This document shows positions 9,981 to 18,835 of a stretch of DNA of 64,000 bases, in pieces. Below the pieces are notes generated by a model. It searched no databases and had not been told where the DNA came from. It saw only the letters and a program-made list of their open reading frames with translations. Every line of letters starts with the position of its first letter. Positions within the stretch are counted from its first letter, which is position 1. The position numbers and the translations under genes are program-made. The stretch lies in the NCBI RefSeq assembly GCF_035195345.1, contig NZ_CP136574.1:558001-622000 (forward strand), in the 5' to 3' direction. Source of the stretch: Flavobacterium sp. (GTDB lineage: Bacteria > Bacteroidota > Bacteroidia > Flavobacteriales > Flavobacteriaceae).

Positions 9981-10083
9981 TTTTTATTTTATATGAATTG
10001 GAACTATAACTTTTTCATTTGGTTATTTTAAAATAAAAAACAATTGATAATTAAAGTTAAGGTATAACTTAAGTAAGAATAAT

Positions 10084-10091
10084 TATCTTTG
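10084..10091 (+). promoter_or_regulatory. -7 box of the uvrA promoter
   Basis: TATCTTTG fits the Bacteroidota TAnnTTTG element and lies 20 bases before the uvrA ATG. No TTG is found at the ideal 19-base spacing. Confidence 0.55.
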
Positions 10092-10111
10092 CAATACTAT
10101 TAAAATCAAGA

Positions 10112-12904
10112 ATGATACAACCCGATTTTTCAACATTAGAAGCAAAAAAAAATATCCTTATAAAAGGGGCACAATTGCACAACCTAAAAAATTTAGATGT
10201 AGCTATTCCAAGAAATAAATTGGTAGTAATTACAGGGCTTTCTGGTTCTGGAAAATCAAGTTTGGCATTTGATACACTTTATGCTGAAGGACAACGTAGA
10301 TATGTTGAAAGTTTATCATCTTATGCACGCCAATTTTTAGGAAGATTAGACAAACCAAAAGTTGAATACATCAAAGGAATTGCACCTGCAATAGCTATTG
10401 AACAAAAGGTAAATACTAGCAATGCACGTTCAACTGTAGGAACATCAACCGAAATTTATGATTATTTAAAACTTCTTTTTGCCCGAATTGGAAAAACCTA
10501 CTCACCTATTTCTGGTAAAGAAGTTAAAAAAGATACCGTTTCTGATGTAATCAATAACATTAAAACATTTCCAGTTTATGGTAAATGGCTACTCCTTGCT
10601 CCTATTCATTTAGAAGAAGGACGCGCTCTAGAAGACAAACTAAAAGTTTTATTACAACAAGGATTTGCTCGTATTTTAGTAAATAACGAAATGGTACGTT
10701 TAGATACCTTAGACCAACATGAATTAGACAATAAAGATGTTTTATTAATTGTAGACCGAATTGTTGTCAAAGAAGAAGAAGAATTCTTCAATCGCCTGGC
10801 GGATGCTGTTCAAACTGCTTTTTATGAAGGAAAAGGCGTTTGTTATTTGCAAGAAGTGGATACCAAAAAACGTTTAGAATATAGTGCTAATTTTGAGTTG
10901 GATGGTATTACGTTTTTGGAGCCAAATATTCATTTATTTAGTTTTAACAATCCTTACGGGGCTTGTCCCACTTGTGAAGGCTATGGAAGTGTCATTGGAA
11001 TCGACGAAGAATTAGTAATTCCAAACACGGCTTTATCTGTCTATGAAAACGCTATATTTCCATGGCGTGGTGATAGTATGGGTTGGTACCGAGATCAATT
11101 GGTAAACAATGCCTATAAATTTGATTTTTCTATACATAAACCCTTTTTTGAACTTTCAGACGAACAAAAACAGTTGATTTGGGATGGAAATAACTATTTT
11201 ACTGGATTAAACGATTTCTTTGCTGAATTAGAAGAGAAAAACTATAAAATTCAAAACCGCGTTTTACTTTCAAGATACCGTGGTAAAACAAAATGTCATA
11301 CCTGTAAAGGAAAAAGATTACGTCCAGAAGCAAATTACATTACCGTTGGTGGTAAAACAGTTTCTGATTTAGTGGATTTACCTATCGTTAATTTGATAGA
11401 TTTCTTTAAAAAATTAGAATTAAACGAATACGATACTAAAGTAGCCAAACGTTTGTTAATCGAAATCAATAATCGTTTAGACTTTTTATTCAACGTAGGA
11501 TTGAGTTATTTAACTTTAAATCGTAACTCTAACTCACTTTCTGGAGGTGAATCACAACGTATTAACTTAGCCACTTCTTTAGGAAGTAGTTTGGTAGGTT
11601 CGATGTATATTTTAGACGAACCAAGTATTGGTTTACACCCAAAAGATACCGAAAGATTAATCGAAGTTTTAAAAGAGCTACGTGATTTAGGCAACACTGT
11701 CATCGTAGTAGAGCACGACGAAGATATCATGAAAGCTGCTGATATGATTATCGATATTGGACCTGAAGCCGGTACGCATGGTGGCGAATTAGTGGCACAA
11801 GGAACGTATGAAGAAATCCTGAAATTTGATTCGCTTACCGCAAAATATTTGAATGGTAAAGAAGAAATTTCGGTACCAAAAACTAGAAGAAATTTCAAAA
11901 ATCATATCGAAGTTATTGGCGCACGAGAAAATAATTTAAAAAATGAAAATTTCACTTTCCCATTAGAATGTTTAACCGTGATTACAGGTGTTTCAGGAAG
12001 TGGAAAAAGTACCTTGGTAAAGAAGATTTTGTTTCCAGCTATTCAAAAGAAATTAGAAGGTGTTGGTGAAAAAGCAGGTCAATTTACCGAATTAGCGGGA
12101 AGTTTTTCGCACATCAAACATATTGAATACGTAGACCAAAATCCAATTGGAAGGAGTTCGCGTTCGAATCCTGTTACGTATATTAAAGCGTATGATGATA
12201 TTCGTGAATTATTTGCGAAACAAAACGTATCGAAACTAAGAAATTATCAAGCCAAGCATTTCTCCTTCAACGTAGATGGTGGAAGATGCGAAGTGTGTAA
12301 AGGTGATGGCGAAGTAACCATTGAAATGCAATTCATGGCTGACGTTCATTTAGAGTGCGAAGCTTGTAATGGAAAACGTTTCAAAAAAGAAGTATTAGAA
12401 GTTACGTTTGAAGGAAAAAACATTGATGATGTCTTAAAAATGACCATTGATGAAGCTTTGCATTTCTTTACCGAACAAAAACAAACAAAAATTACGCAAA
12501 AATTACAACCTTTACAAGATGTTGGTTTGGGATATGTACAATTAGGACAATCTTCTTCTACCCTTTCAGGTGGCGAGGCACAGCGTATAAAATTAGCTTC
12601 GTTCTTAGTGAAAGGAACCATAAAAGATAAAGCATTATTTGTATTTGATGAACCCACAACTGGTTTGCATTTTCACGATATTAAAAAATTATTAGCTTCA
12701 TTTGATGCTTTACTAGAAAAAGGCCATTCGATTATCGTAATTGAACACAATTTAGACTTAATCAAATGTGCTGATTATATTTTAGACATTGGTCCTGAAG
12801 GTGGCGAAAACGGTGGGAAATTAATGGCTTTTGGCACACCAGAAGAAGTAGCTAAAAACAAGAATTCAATTACAGGAAAATATTTAAAAGAAAAATTAAA
12901 ATAA
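10112..12904 (+). CDS. uvrA: Excinuclease ABC subunit A (UvrA)
   Basis: This 930-residue protein is the damage-recognition ATPase of nucleotide excision repair, acting with UvrB and UvrC. It has the tandem ABC layout: Walker A GLSGSGKS (42-49) and GVSGSGKS (about residue 630), signatures LSGGESQRI and LSGGEAQRI, and Walker B LDEPSIGLHP and FDEPTTGLHF. The zinc modules are visible as CPTCEGYG and CHTCKGKR in the first half and CEVCKGDGE with CEACNGKR in the second. Length and order are those of a complete UvrA. Its TAA overlaps the ATG of the LETM1-like gene by one base, so the two are probably translationally coupled. Confidence 0.98.
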   Translation: MIQPDFSTLEAKKNILIKGAQLHNLKNLDVAIPRNKLVVITGLSGSGKSSLAFDTLYAEGQRRYVESLSSYARQFLGRLDKPKVEYIKGIAPAIAIEQKVNTSNARSTVGTSTEIYDYLKLLFARIGKTYSPISGKEVKKDTVSDVINNIKTFPVYGKWLLLAPIHLEEGRALEDKLKVLLQQGFARILVNNEMVRLDTLDQHELDNKDVLLIVDRIVVKEEEEFFNRLADAVQTAFYEGKGVCYLQEVDTKKRLEYSANFELDGITFLEPNIHLFSFNNPYGACPTCEGYGSVIGIDEELVIPNTALSVYENAIFPWRGDSMGWYRDQLVNNAYKFDFSIHKPFFELSDEQKQLIWDGNNYFTGLNDFFAELEEKNYKIQNRVLLSRYRGKTKCHTCKGKRLRPEANYITVGGKTVSDLVDLPIVNLIDFFKKLELNEYDTKVAKRLLIEINNRLDFLFNVGLSYLTLNRNSNSLSGGESQRINLATSLGSSLVGSMYILDEPSIGLHPKDTERLIEVLKELRDLGNTVIVVEHDEDIMKAADMIIDIGPEAGTHGGELVAQGTYEEILKFDSLTAKYLNGKEEISVPKTRRNFKNHIEVIGARENNLKNENFTFPLECLTVITGVSGSGKSTLVKKILFPAIQKKLEGVGEKAGQFTELAGSFSHIKHIEYVDQNPIGRSSRSNPVTYIKAYDDIRELFAKQNVSKLRNYQAKHFSFNVDGGRCEVCKGDGEVTIEMQFMADVHLECEACNGKRFKKEVLEVTFEGKNIDDVLKMTIDEALHFFTEQKQTKITQKLQPLQDVGLGYVQLGQSSSTLSGGEAQRIKLASFLVKGTIKDKALFVFDEPTTGLHFHDIKKLLASFDALLEKGHSIIVIEHNLDLIKCADYILDIGPEGGENGGKLMAFGTPEEVAKNKNSITGKYLKEKLK

Positions 12905-14100
12905 TGATAAACCCTTCTACAATCGGATGGATTGACAAGTTTTTTGCTGAGAATCGTGCTAATTTCATTGATTTTCAAGGTGATTATTTGTCTTTTTATG
13001 AGAGCTGTAGAAAAACAGGTTTTATTTATGGCTATGTAGTAAATTTTCAATTGAAAGAAAATCTAAATACTACCAAATGGTCGTATGATGAAATAACAAA
13101 AGTAGGATTTTTAAATACCTTATTTTCAATTTATTCCCTCGAAAATAAAGACGCAAATTCGAAAGATTTTATTAGTGCTGTTTACCAATTTTACAACATC
13201 ATTCAGCCAGAAAACCTGAATTTTATCAAAAAAATGTTACCCGAAGGTTCTCATAGTTCTCGCTTAGAAAAAGTTATTGATGATCGAATTCAAACGAATC
13301 AAAATAGTATTACTAAAAACTTTTCGCATATTATAACCAATGCGTTACTATTTATTGATGTATTAGCATTTCATTCCTATTTAAAAAACAAAGAACTAGC
13401 TTCAGATTACCTGAAAAATGTAGAATCGGATTGTATTAAAATTGTTTCTTTAGCACTAAAAACGAAGGTAAATAAAACAAAATATGATGAATTATTGGTA
13501 AAGCTGTTTGAAAACTCCATTCGTTATACCAAATTTTCAACCATTGATTCTATTGAATTCTCAGATATTAAACTGCTAAAATATACCGAATTATTAGAGA
13601 AATTATACCTATTGGATATTGCTCAAATGGCGTTATGGAGCGATGAAAAATTAGAAGAGCATGAAGTTGTATTTTTAAAAAATATCAATACCGATTTAAA
13701 CTTAGAAGGAATAATTCTTCAAAAAAGCATTAGTGATATTAATTTTTTCATCAATCAGTACAAAGCAGAAATACCTTTCTTTAATTATTCAAATCCTATA
13801 AAACATTTTTACGAACAAGCTAATAAAAATGTTACCAAGCTAATCATTCGCAATAAAGATAGATTAACGAAAGAAATTAAAGAAAGTGGTGAATTAATGC
13901 AACTTTTAGCAAAATCTACTACAAAAGATTTAAGCAAAGAAGAAAAAAAGAAAGTTAAAAAACAACTTTTAGATGTTTGTAAAACCATCCCTTCTTTGAC
14001 CATTTTTTTACTTCCAGGCGGCAGTTTGTTATTACCTATTTTGATAAAATTTATTCCTCAATTATTGCCTTCTGCCTTTAATGAAAATTTAGAAGATTAA
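12904..14100 (+). CDS. LETM1-like domain protein (flavobacterial biofilm-associated family)
   Basis: This 398-residue protein has a mostly alpha-helical body without a clear family signature. Its C-terminal region (about 320-390) is LETM1-like: a charged stretch KDLSKEEKKKVKKQL followed by the hydrophobic TIFLLPGGSLLLPIL. Related flavobacterial proteins are annotated as LETM1-related biofilm-associated proteins; the molecular role is not established. In mitochondria LETM1 is a membrane protein linked to cation exchange, but here there is only one hydrophobic segment. The start overlaps the uvrA stop (TAATG), so it should be co-transcribed and coupled with uvrA. A link to DNA repair is suggested only by this arrangement. 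Confidence 0.75.
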   Translation: MINPSTIGWIDKFFAENRANFIDFQGDYLSFYESCRKTGFIYGYVVNFQLKENLNTTKWSYDEITKVGFLNTLFSIYSLENKDANSKDFISAVYQFYNIIQPENLNFIKKMLPEGSHSSRLEKVIDDRIQTNQNSITKNFSHIITNALLFIDVLAFHSYLKNKELASDYLKNVESDCIKIVSLALKTKVNKTKYDELLVKLFENSIRYTKFSTIDSIEFSDIKLLKYTELLEKLYLLDIAQMALWSDEKLEEHEVVFLKNINTDLNLEGIILQKSISDINFFINQYKAEIPFFNYSNPIKHFYEQANKNVTKLIIRNKDRLTKEIKESGELMQLLAKSTTKDLSKEEKKKVKKQLLDVCKTIPSLTIFLLPGGSLLLPILIKFIPQLLPSAFNENLED

Positions 14101-14127
14101 TTTTTTTTAGTAACAATTAAAAAATAA

Positions 14128-14159
14128 AAGTCCCTAACTACATCAGTAATTAGGGACTT
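14128..14159. terminator. Bidirectional terminator between the LETM1-like gene and secA
   Basis: AAGTCCCTAA (14128-14137) pairs perfectly with TTAGGGACTT (14150-14159). It lies between convergent genes and can serve both, although the T-tracts are short. Confidence 0.7.
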
Positions 14160-14178
14160 ATCTATTGTTGTGTTTTAA

Positions 14179-17100
14179 TTATTCGTTTACTAAAACCCAT
14201 TCACCAGAAGCAATCATGCTTTCTGCTTTTTTGTATTTCATGGTTTCGCTTTTTCCACTCATTACATGTTTGATAGTAACGGTATCATTACGATTGATTT
14301 TTGGCATTTCTCTTGTAATCGTTTCCGTTACTTGAGGTCTTTGGCTTGCCATTTCTCCTGCTCTTTTTGCTTGTGCTGCCGTATCTTCACTATCTAAATC
14401 TTCTTTAGTTTCAGTATAGTTTTCTTTTTGCTTTACTTGCTTAGCTTCCTGAATATCTGATGAATTATGCGAAGGTAAATCACCTTTGAATAAGAATGAA
14501 ATTACTTCTTTATTTACATAATCAATCATTTTTTTGAACAAGTTGAAGGCTTCAAACTTATAAATTAACAATGGATCTTTTTGTTCGTGAACCGCTAACT
14601 GAACCGATTGTTTCAATTCGTCCATTTTACGTAAGTGTTTTTTCCAAGCTTCATCTACGATAGCTAACGTGATATTTTTTTCAAAATCAGCTACCAACGA
14701 TTTACCTTCTGAACTATATGCTTTTTCTAAATCAGTTACTACGTTTAAAGATTTGATTCCGTCAGAGAATGGCACAATAATTCTTTGGTACTGACCATTA
14801 TTGTTTTCATATACATTTTTAATGATTGGATACGCTTCGTGAGCATCTCTAGCAATTTTTTCTTCGTAATGTGCTAAAACCGCTTTATAAGTTTTTCCAG
14901 TAATTTCTCTCGCTGATAATTTTGAAAATTCAGCTGGAGTTACAGGTGCACTGATTGAAAAATAACGAATCAATTCAAATTCGAAATTTTTAAAATCTTC
15001 TGCCAGTTTGTTTTGCTCTACTACTAATTCACAAGTATCATACATCATGTTTGCAATATCCACTTTCAAACGTTCGCCGTGTAAAGCGTGACGTCTTCTT
15101 TTGTATACTACTTCTCTTTGTGCGTTCATTACGTCGTCATATTCTAACAAACGTTTACGAACACCAAAGTTATTTTCCTCTACTTTTTTCTGAGCTCTTT
15201 CGATAGATTTTGTCATCATCGAATGTTGAATAACTTCACCTTCTTTTAGACCAATTCTATCCATCACTTTCGCTACTCTTTCTGAACCGAATAAACGCAT
15301 TAAGTTATCTTCCAAAGACACGTAGAATTGTGAACTACCCACGTCACCTTGACGACCTGCACGACCTCTTAACTGACGGTCAACACGACGCGAATCATGA
15401 CGCTCTGTTCCAATAATTGCTAAACCACCAGCTTTTTTAACTTCGTCAGATAATTTAATATCGGTACCACGACCTGCCATATTAGTTGCAATCGTAACTA
15501 CGCCAGGTTTTCCAGCTTCAGCTACAATTTCAGCTTCACTTTTATGCATTTTAGCATTCAATACATTGTGTTGAATACCTCTAATTTTTAACATTCGGCT
15601 TAATAATTCCGAAATTTCTACCGATGTGGTTCCAATTAACACAGGTCTTCCTTCCTCTGATAATTTCACTACATCTTCGATAACTGCATTGAATTTTTCA
15701 CGAACCGTTCTGTAAATTAAATCGTCTTTGTCTTTACGAGCCATTGGACGGTTGGTTGGAATTTCTACCACATCTAATTTGTAGATTTCCCAAAACTCAC
15801 CCGCTTCAGTTGACGCAGTTCCTGTCATTCCTCCTAATTTGCTGTACATACGGAAATAATTCTGTAAGGTAACCGTTGCAAAGGTTTGAGTAGCAGCTTC
15901 AATTTTTACGTTTTCTTTTGCTTCGATTGCTTGGTGTAAACCATCTGAGTAACGACGACCATCCATAATACGTCCTGTTTGCTCGTCTACAATCATTACT
16001 TTATTGTCCATGATAACGTATTCGGTATCTTTTTCAAATAAAGTGTATGCTTTTAATAACTGCGTTAACGTGTGAATACGTTCTGATTTTATTGAGAAAT
16101 CACGGAATAATTCTTCTTTACGTTCAGCAGCTACTTCTGGTTCTAAATTTTCTCTTTCAATTTGAGCAATTCCTGTTCCAATATCTGGTAAAACAAAGAA
16201 TTGCGAATCCGTATCTTGAGATAAATATTGGATTCCGTTATCCGTTAACTCAACTTGATTGTTTTTTTCTTCGATAACAAAGTATAACGCCTCATCAATT
16301 TTAGGCATTTCTCTGTTGTTATCTTGCATGTATTGATTTTCGGTTTTTTGAAGCAATTGTTTTACTCCTTCTTCCGATAAGAATTTGATTAAGGCTTTAC
16401 TTTTTGGTAACGCTCTGTATGAACGTAATAAATTAAATCCAGCATCTTTAGCATTTCCTTCTTTGAACAAACGTTTTGCATCTGTTAAACAATCTGTAGC
16501 TAATTTACGTTGTAAAGTTACTAAGTTATCAACTTTCGGTTTTAATTCATTAAACTCATGACGATCACCTTGAGGAACAGGTCCAGAAATAATCAATGGC
16601 GTTCTAGCATCGTCAATTAAAACTGAATCGACCTCATCAACAATAGCAAAATTATGCTTACGTTGAACCAAATCTTCTGGTGCGTGTGCCATATTATCTC
16701 TCAAATAATCGAAACCAAATTCGTTATTTGTTCCATAAGTAATATCGGCTTCGTATGCTTTTCTTCTTTCTGGAGAGTTTGGTTGGTGATTATCAATACA
16801 ATCCACCGTTAATCCATGAAACTCGAATAAGGGCGCTTTCCATGTACTATCACGTTTTGCTAAGTAGTCATTCACAGTTACTAAATGTACACCGTTTCCA
16901 GTCAAGGCATTTAAGTATAATGGTAATGTTGCTACTAATGTTTTTCCTTCTCCTGTTTGCATTTCGGCAATTTTACCTTGGTGCAACACGACTCCACCGA
17001 TCAACTGTACGTCGTAGTGAATCATGTCCCAAGTAATTGCTTTTCCAGCAGCATTCCAAGAATTTACCCAAACAGCATTGTCGCCTTCAATGGTTATATA

Positions 17101-17535
17101 TGACTTAGAAGCTGATAATTCTCTATCCTTTGCAGTGGCAGTAACTGTTAAAGAAGTATTTTCTTTGAATCGACGCGCAGTTTCTTTAACTACAGCAAAT
17201 GCTTCTGGAAGAATTTCGTTTAATACTTTCTCAGCAATTTCATATGCTTCTTTCTCGATTTTATCTATTTCACTATAAATATCTTCACGAGCATCAATAT
17301 CTTGTGTTTGTTCAGCGTCTTGTTTTAAAGAGGCAATTTTAGCATCTTTTTCAGCACGAGCTTGTTGAATTTTAGCTTTGAATTCGGCCGTTTTAGCACG
17401 TAATTCATCATGAGATAATGCTTGTAATGCACTCTCAAAAGATCTTACTTTTTTAATAAGTGGTTGAATCGCTTTTACATCTTTCTCGGATTTATCTCCC
17501 ACAAAAGCCTTCAATATTGAATTTATGATACTCAT
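14179..17535 (-). CDS. secA: Preprotein translocase ATPase SecA
   Basis: This 1118-residue motor drives proteins through SecYEG. Visible motifs are Walker A MQTGEGKT (about residue 190), a TVNDYLAKRD loop, Walker B and switch VDEVDSVLIDDARTPL, GTDIKLSDEV, and the helicase-like RQLRGRAGRQGD near 750. The protein is longer than E. coli SecA, with an extra charged segment near residues 60-90 and an extended C-terminus. It lacks the usual CxCxSGx8CH zinc tail and ends HVMSGKSETMKYKKAESMI, as is normal in Bacteroidota. A TATATTTG box precedes it. It is convergent with the uvrA/LETM1-like pair. Confidence 0.98.
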   Translation of the reverse strand: MSIINSILKAFVGDKSEKDVKAIQPLIKKVRSFESALQALSHDELRAKTAEFKAKIQQARAEKDAKIASLKQDAEQTQDIDAREDIYSEIDKIEKEAYEIAEKVLNEILPEAFAVVKETARRFKENTSLTVTATAKDRELSASKSYITIEGDNAVWVNSWNAAGKAITWDMIHYDVQLIGGVVLHQGKIAEMQTGEGKTLVATLPLYLNALTGNGVHLVTVNDYLAKRDSTWKAPLFEFHGLTVDCIDNHQPNSPERRKAYEADITYGTNNEFGFDYLRDNMAHAPEDLVQRKHNFAIVDEVDSVLIDDARTPLIISGPVPQGDRHEFNELKPKVDNLVTLQRKLATDCLTDAKRLFKEGNAKDAGFNLLRSYRALPKSKALIKFLSEEGVKQLLQKTENQYMQDNNREMPKIDEALYFVIEEKNNQVELTDNGIQYLSQDTDSQFFVLPDIGTGIAQIERENLEPEVAAERKEELFRDFSIKSERIHTLTQLLKAYTLFEKDTEYVIMDNKVMIVDEQTGRIMDGRRYSDGLHQAIEAKENVKIEAATQTFATVTLQNYFRMYSKLGGMTGTASTEAGEFWEIYKLDVVEIPTNRPMARKDKDDLIYRTVREKFNAVIEDVVKLSEEGRPVLIGTTSVEISELLSRMLKIRGIQHNVLNAKMHKSEAEIVAEAGKPGVVTIATNMAGRGTDIKLSDEVKKAGGLAIIGTERHDSRRVDRQLRGRAGRQGDVGSSQFYVSLEDNLMRLFGSERVAKVMDRIGLKEGEVIQHSMMTKSIERAQKKVEENNFGVRKRLLEYDDVMNAQREVVYKRRRHALHGERLKVDIANMMYDTCELVVEQNKLAEDFKNFEFELIRYFSISAPVTPAEFSKLSAREITGKTYKAVLAHYEEKIARDAHEAYPIIKNVYENNNGQYQRIIVPFSDGIKSLNVVTDLEKAYSSEGKSLVADFEKNITLAIVDEAWKKHLRKMDELKQSVQLAVHEQKDPLLIYKFEAFNLFKKMIDYVNKEVISFLFKGDLPSHNSSDIQEAKQVKQKENYTETKEDLDSEDTAAQAKRAGEMASQRPQVTETITREMPKINRNDTVTIKHVMSGKSETMKYKKAESMIASGEWVLVNE

Positions 17536-17561
17536 AATTTTTATTTTCTAAAATAGGTTTG

Positions 17562-17569
17562 CAAATATA
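17562..17569 (-). promoter_or_regulatory. -7 box of the secA promoter
   Basis: On the minus strand TATATTTG fits TAnnTTTG and lies 26 bases before the secA ATG. No good -33 element was found. Confidence 0.5.
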
Positions 17570-17573
17570 ACCA

Positions 17574-17599
17574 CAAAAAAAGTCTCGGTGAAGAGACTT
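17574..17599 (-). terminator. Terminator of the DUF2795 gene
   Basis: On the minus strand the stem AAGTCTC/GAGACTT (17580-17586 with 17593-17599) is followed directly by a T-run. It separates the DUF2795 gene from secA. Confidence 0.85.
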
Positions 17600-17623
17600 G
17601 TTTCTGTTGTGTTTATTTATTTT

Positions 17624-17845
17624 TTAATATTCATCCTCATTCCAAAGATAATCTTCGTCAGTAGGATAATCAGGCCAAATCTCTTCCATTGATTCATAGA
17701 TTTCTCCTTCGTCTTCTATAGACTGTAAGTTTTCCACCACTTCTAATGGAGCTCCAGTTCTGATAGCATAGTCGATAAGTTCATCTTTGGTTGCTGGCCA
17801 AGGGGCATCACTTAAGTAGGATGCTAATTCTAATGTCCAATACAT
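17624..17845 (-). CDS. DUF2795 small acidic protein
   Basis: This is a 73-residue protein. Residues 1-50 match the DUF2795 type (MYWTLELASYLSDAPWPATK, then DELIDYAIRTGAPLEVVENL), a small helical fold of unknown function. The tail is strongly acidic with several D/E/Y residues. It has a good promoter of its own and a terminator, so it is monocistronic. Position next to secA is, to my knowledge, common in Flavobacteriaceae. The function is not known. Confidence 0.85.
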   Translation of the reverse strand: MYWTLELASYLSDAPWPATKDELIDYAIRTGAPLEVVENLQSIEDEGEIYESMEEIWPDYPTDEDYLWNEDEY

Positions 17846-17867
17846 CTTTTATCGATTTTAGTTTATG

Positions 17868-17897
17868 CAAAAATAAATTTATTACCCAATAAGGCAA
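17868..17897 (-). promoter_or_regulatory. Promoter of the DUF2795 gene
   Basis: On the minus strand TTG (17895-17897) is followed after exactly 19 bases by TATTTTTG (17868-17875), matching the Bacteroidota -33/-7 layout. Confidence 0.7.
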
Positions 17898-18021
17898 GTT
17901 TTTTTTTACTTTTTTTTTAAAAATTTAAGAACGTTTATTTTTTTAGTCTACAGTGATTAGTTTTTAGTGTTCAGTAAGAGCCTTTTGGCTTCTTTTTTAG
18001 CATAAAACTAAACTCTGTTTA

Positions 18022-18591
18022 CTACTTTCGAGGGATCCATTGTACCTCATCAGCGTTCAAATCATAGGACAACTTTCGTGCCAAGACAAAAAGGTAGTCA
18101 GAAAGTCGGTTTAGGTACTTAATTACGAATGCATCCGTTGGCTCTATGTCATTCAAATGCACCGCTAAACGCTCCGCTCTACGACAAACACAACGAGCAA
18201 TATGACAATATGACACTGTTGTATGACCACCCGGCAAAACAAAATGCGTCATTGGAGGTAAAGACTCTTCCATGATATCAATTTTGTTTTCTAAAAACTC
18301 GATATCTGATTCTATTATTCCTAGATTTTGTAAGCGAGGCTGCCCATTTTTTAAGGTTTCTTTTTCAGGTGGAGTTGCCAATACTGCTCCTACGGTAAAT
18401 AATCTGTCTTGTACTTCTATTAATACTTTTTTATACAAATCACTTATATCTTGATCACGAATTAATCCAATATGCGAATTTAATTCATCTACTGTGCCAT
18501 AACTTTCTATTCGTATGTGATGTTTTGGCACACGTGTTCCCCCAAATAAAGCTGTAGTTCCGGTATCGCCCGTTTTTGTATATACTTTCAT
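18022..18591 (-). CDS. Cob(I)yrinic acid a,c-diamide adenosyltransferase, PduO type
   Basis: This 189-residue enzyme transfers the adenosyl group of ATP to cob(I)alamin. The N-terminus MKVYTKTGDTGTTALFGG is the PduO ATP-binding signature and decides the start at 18591; a longer frame to 18624 adds 11 untypical residues. Other family marks are SYGTVDELNSHIG, the histidine-rich FVLPGGHTTVSYCHIARCVCRRAER and FVIKYLNRLSDYLFVLAR. The length is normal for a single-domain PduO/MMAB-type enzyme. No other cobalamin genes lie nearby and no cobalamin riboswitch is seen upstream. Confidence 0.93.
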   Translation of the reverse strand: MKVYTKTGDTGTTALFGGTRVPKHHIRIESYGTVDELNSHIGLIRDQDISDLYKKVLIEVQDRLFTVGAVLATPPEKETLKNGQPRLQNLGIIESDIEFLENKIDIMEESLPPMTHFVLPGGHTTVSYCHIARCVCRRAERLAVHLNDIEPTDAFVIKYLNRLSDYLFVLARKLSYDLNADEVQWIPRK

Positions 18592-18619
18592 TTTACTTAA
18601 TTTTTTAAACAATAGATAA

Positions 18620-18637
18620 GACAAGTCATGACTTGTC
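18620..18637. repeat. Perfect 18-bp palindrome
   Basis: GACAAGTCATGACTTGTC is fully self-complementary. It lies just upstream of the adenosyltransferase leader and beside the stop of a tiny minus-strand ORF. It could be a dispersed palindromic repeat or a dyad binding site. Confidence 0.6.
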
Positions 18638-18638
18638 G

Positions 18639-18749
18639 CTACATTTTTTTTAATTGTGTTCTATATTCTTCGGTATTTAATTTCGTTGCAAAATTGGCTA
18701 ATTTAATAGCTGTTTTTACTTTAAAATCTTCAATATTTATATTTTCCAT
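18639..18749 (-). CDS. Tiny uncertain ORF (36 aa)
   Basis: ATG at 18749 to TAG at 18639 encodes a charged helical peptide (MENINIEDFKVKTAIKLANF, ending QLKKM). The frame is also open for about 25 codons upstream without an ATG (with EIAHKSTIFTHIKKRLK), which suggests the 3' remnant of a longer gene rather than a complete one. I do not recognise it. Confidence 0.25.
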   Translation of the reverse strand: MENINIEDFKVKTAIKLANFATKLNTEEYRTQLKKM

Positions 18750-18835
18750 TTTCAATCGCTTCTTAATATGTGTAAAAATAGTACTTTTATGAGCAATTTC
18801 TGACTTAAAATTTTCACAAAGTTATCGGTAAAAAT

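Larger units (their letters stand above)
9770..10111. other. Divergent intergenic region between the glycan locus and uvrA
   Basis: This AT-rich stretch separates the leftward CBM gene from rightward uvrA. It contains three copies of TGTATAGT (two direct, one inverted) and, at its right end, the uvrA -7 box. I see no ORF or RNA gene. Confidence 0.7.

Noticed and set aside
11506..11898. Long minus-strand ORF inside uvrA
   Set aside because: It is antisense to conserved UvrA motifs, its product is rich in Ser, Pro and Cys as expected from a shadow frame, and there is no promoter.
12346..13050. Two minus-strand ORFs over the uvrA 3' end
   Set aside because: They are shadows of the second UvrA ABC domain and of the start of the LETM1-like gene, with no family resemblance.
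16755..17278. Plus-strand ORFs inside secA
   Set aside because: They are opposite to SecA motifs and have low-complexity hydrophobic translations typical of antisense frames.
18592..18835. Possible cobalamin riboswitch before the adenosyltransferase
   Set aside because: No B12-box-like sequence or multi-stem leader is visible. The region holds only a palindrome and a gene remnant.
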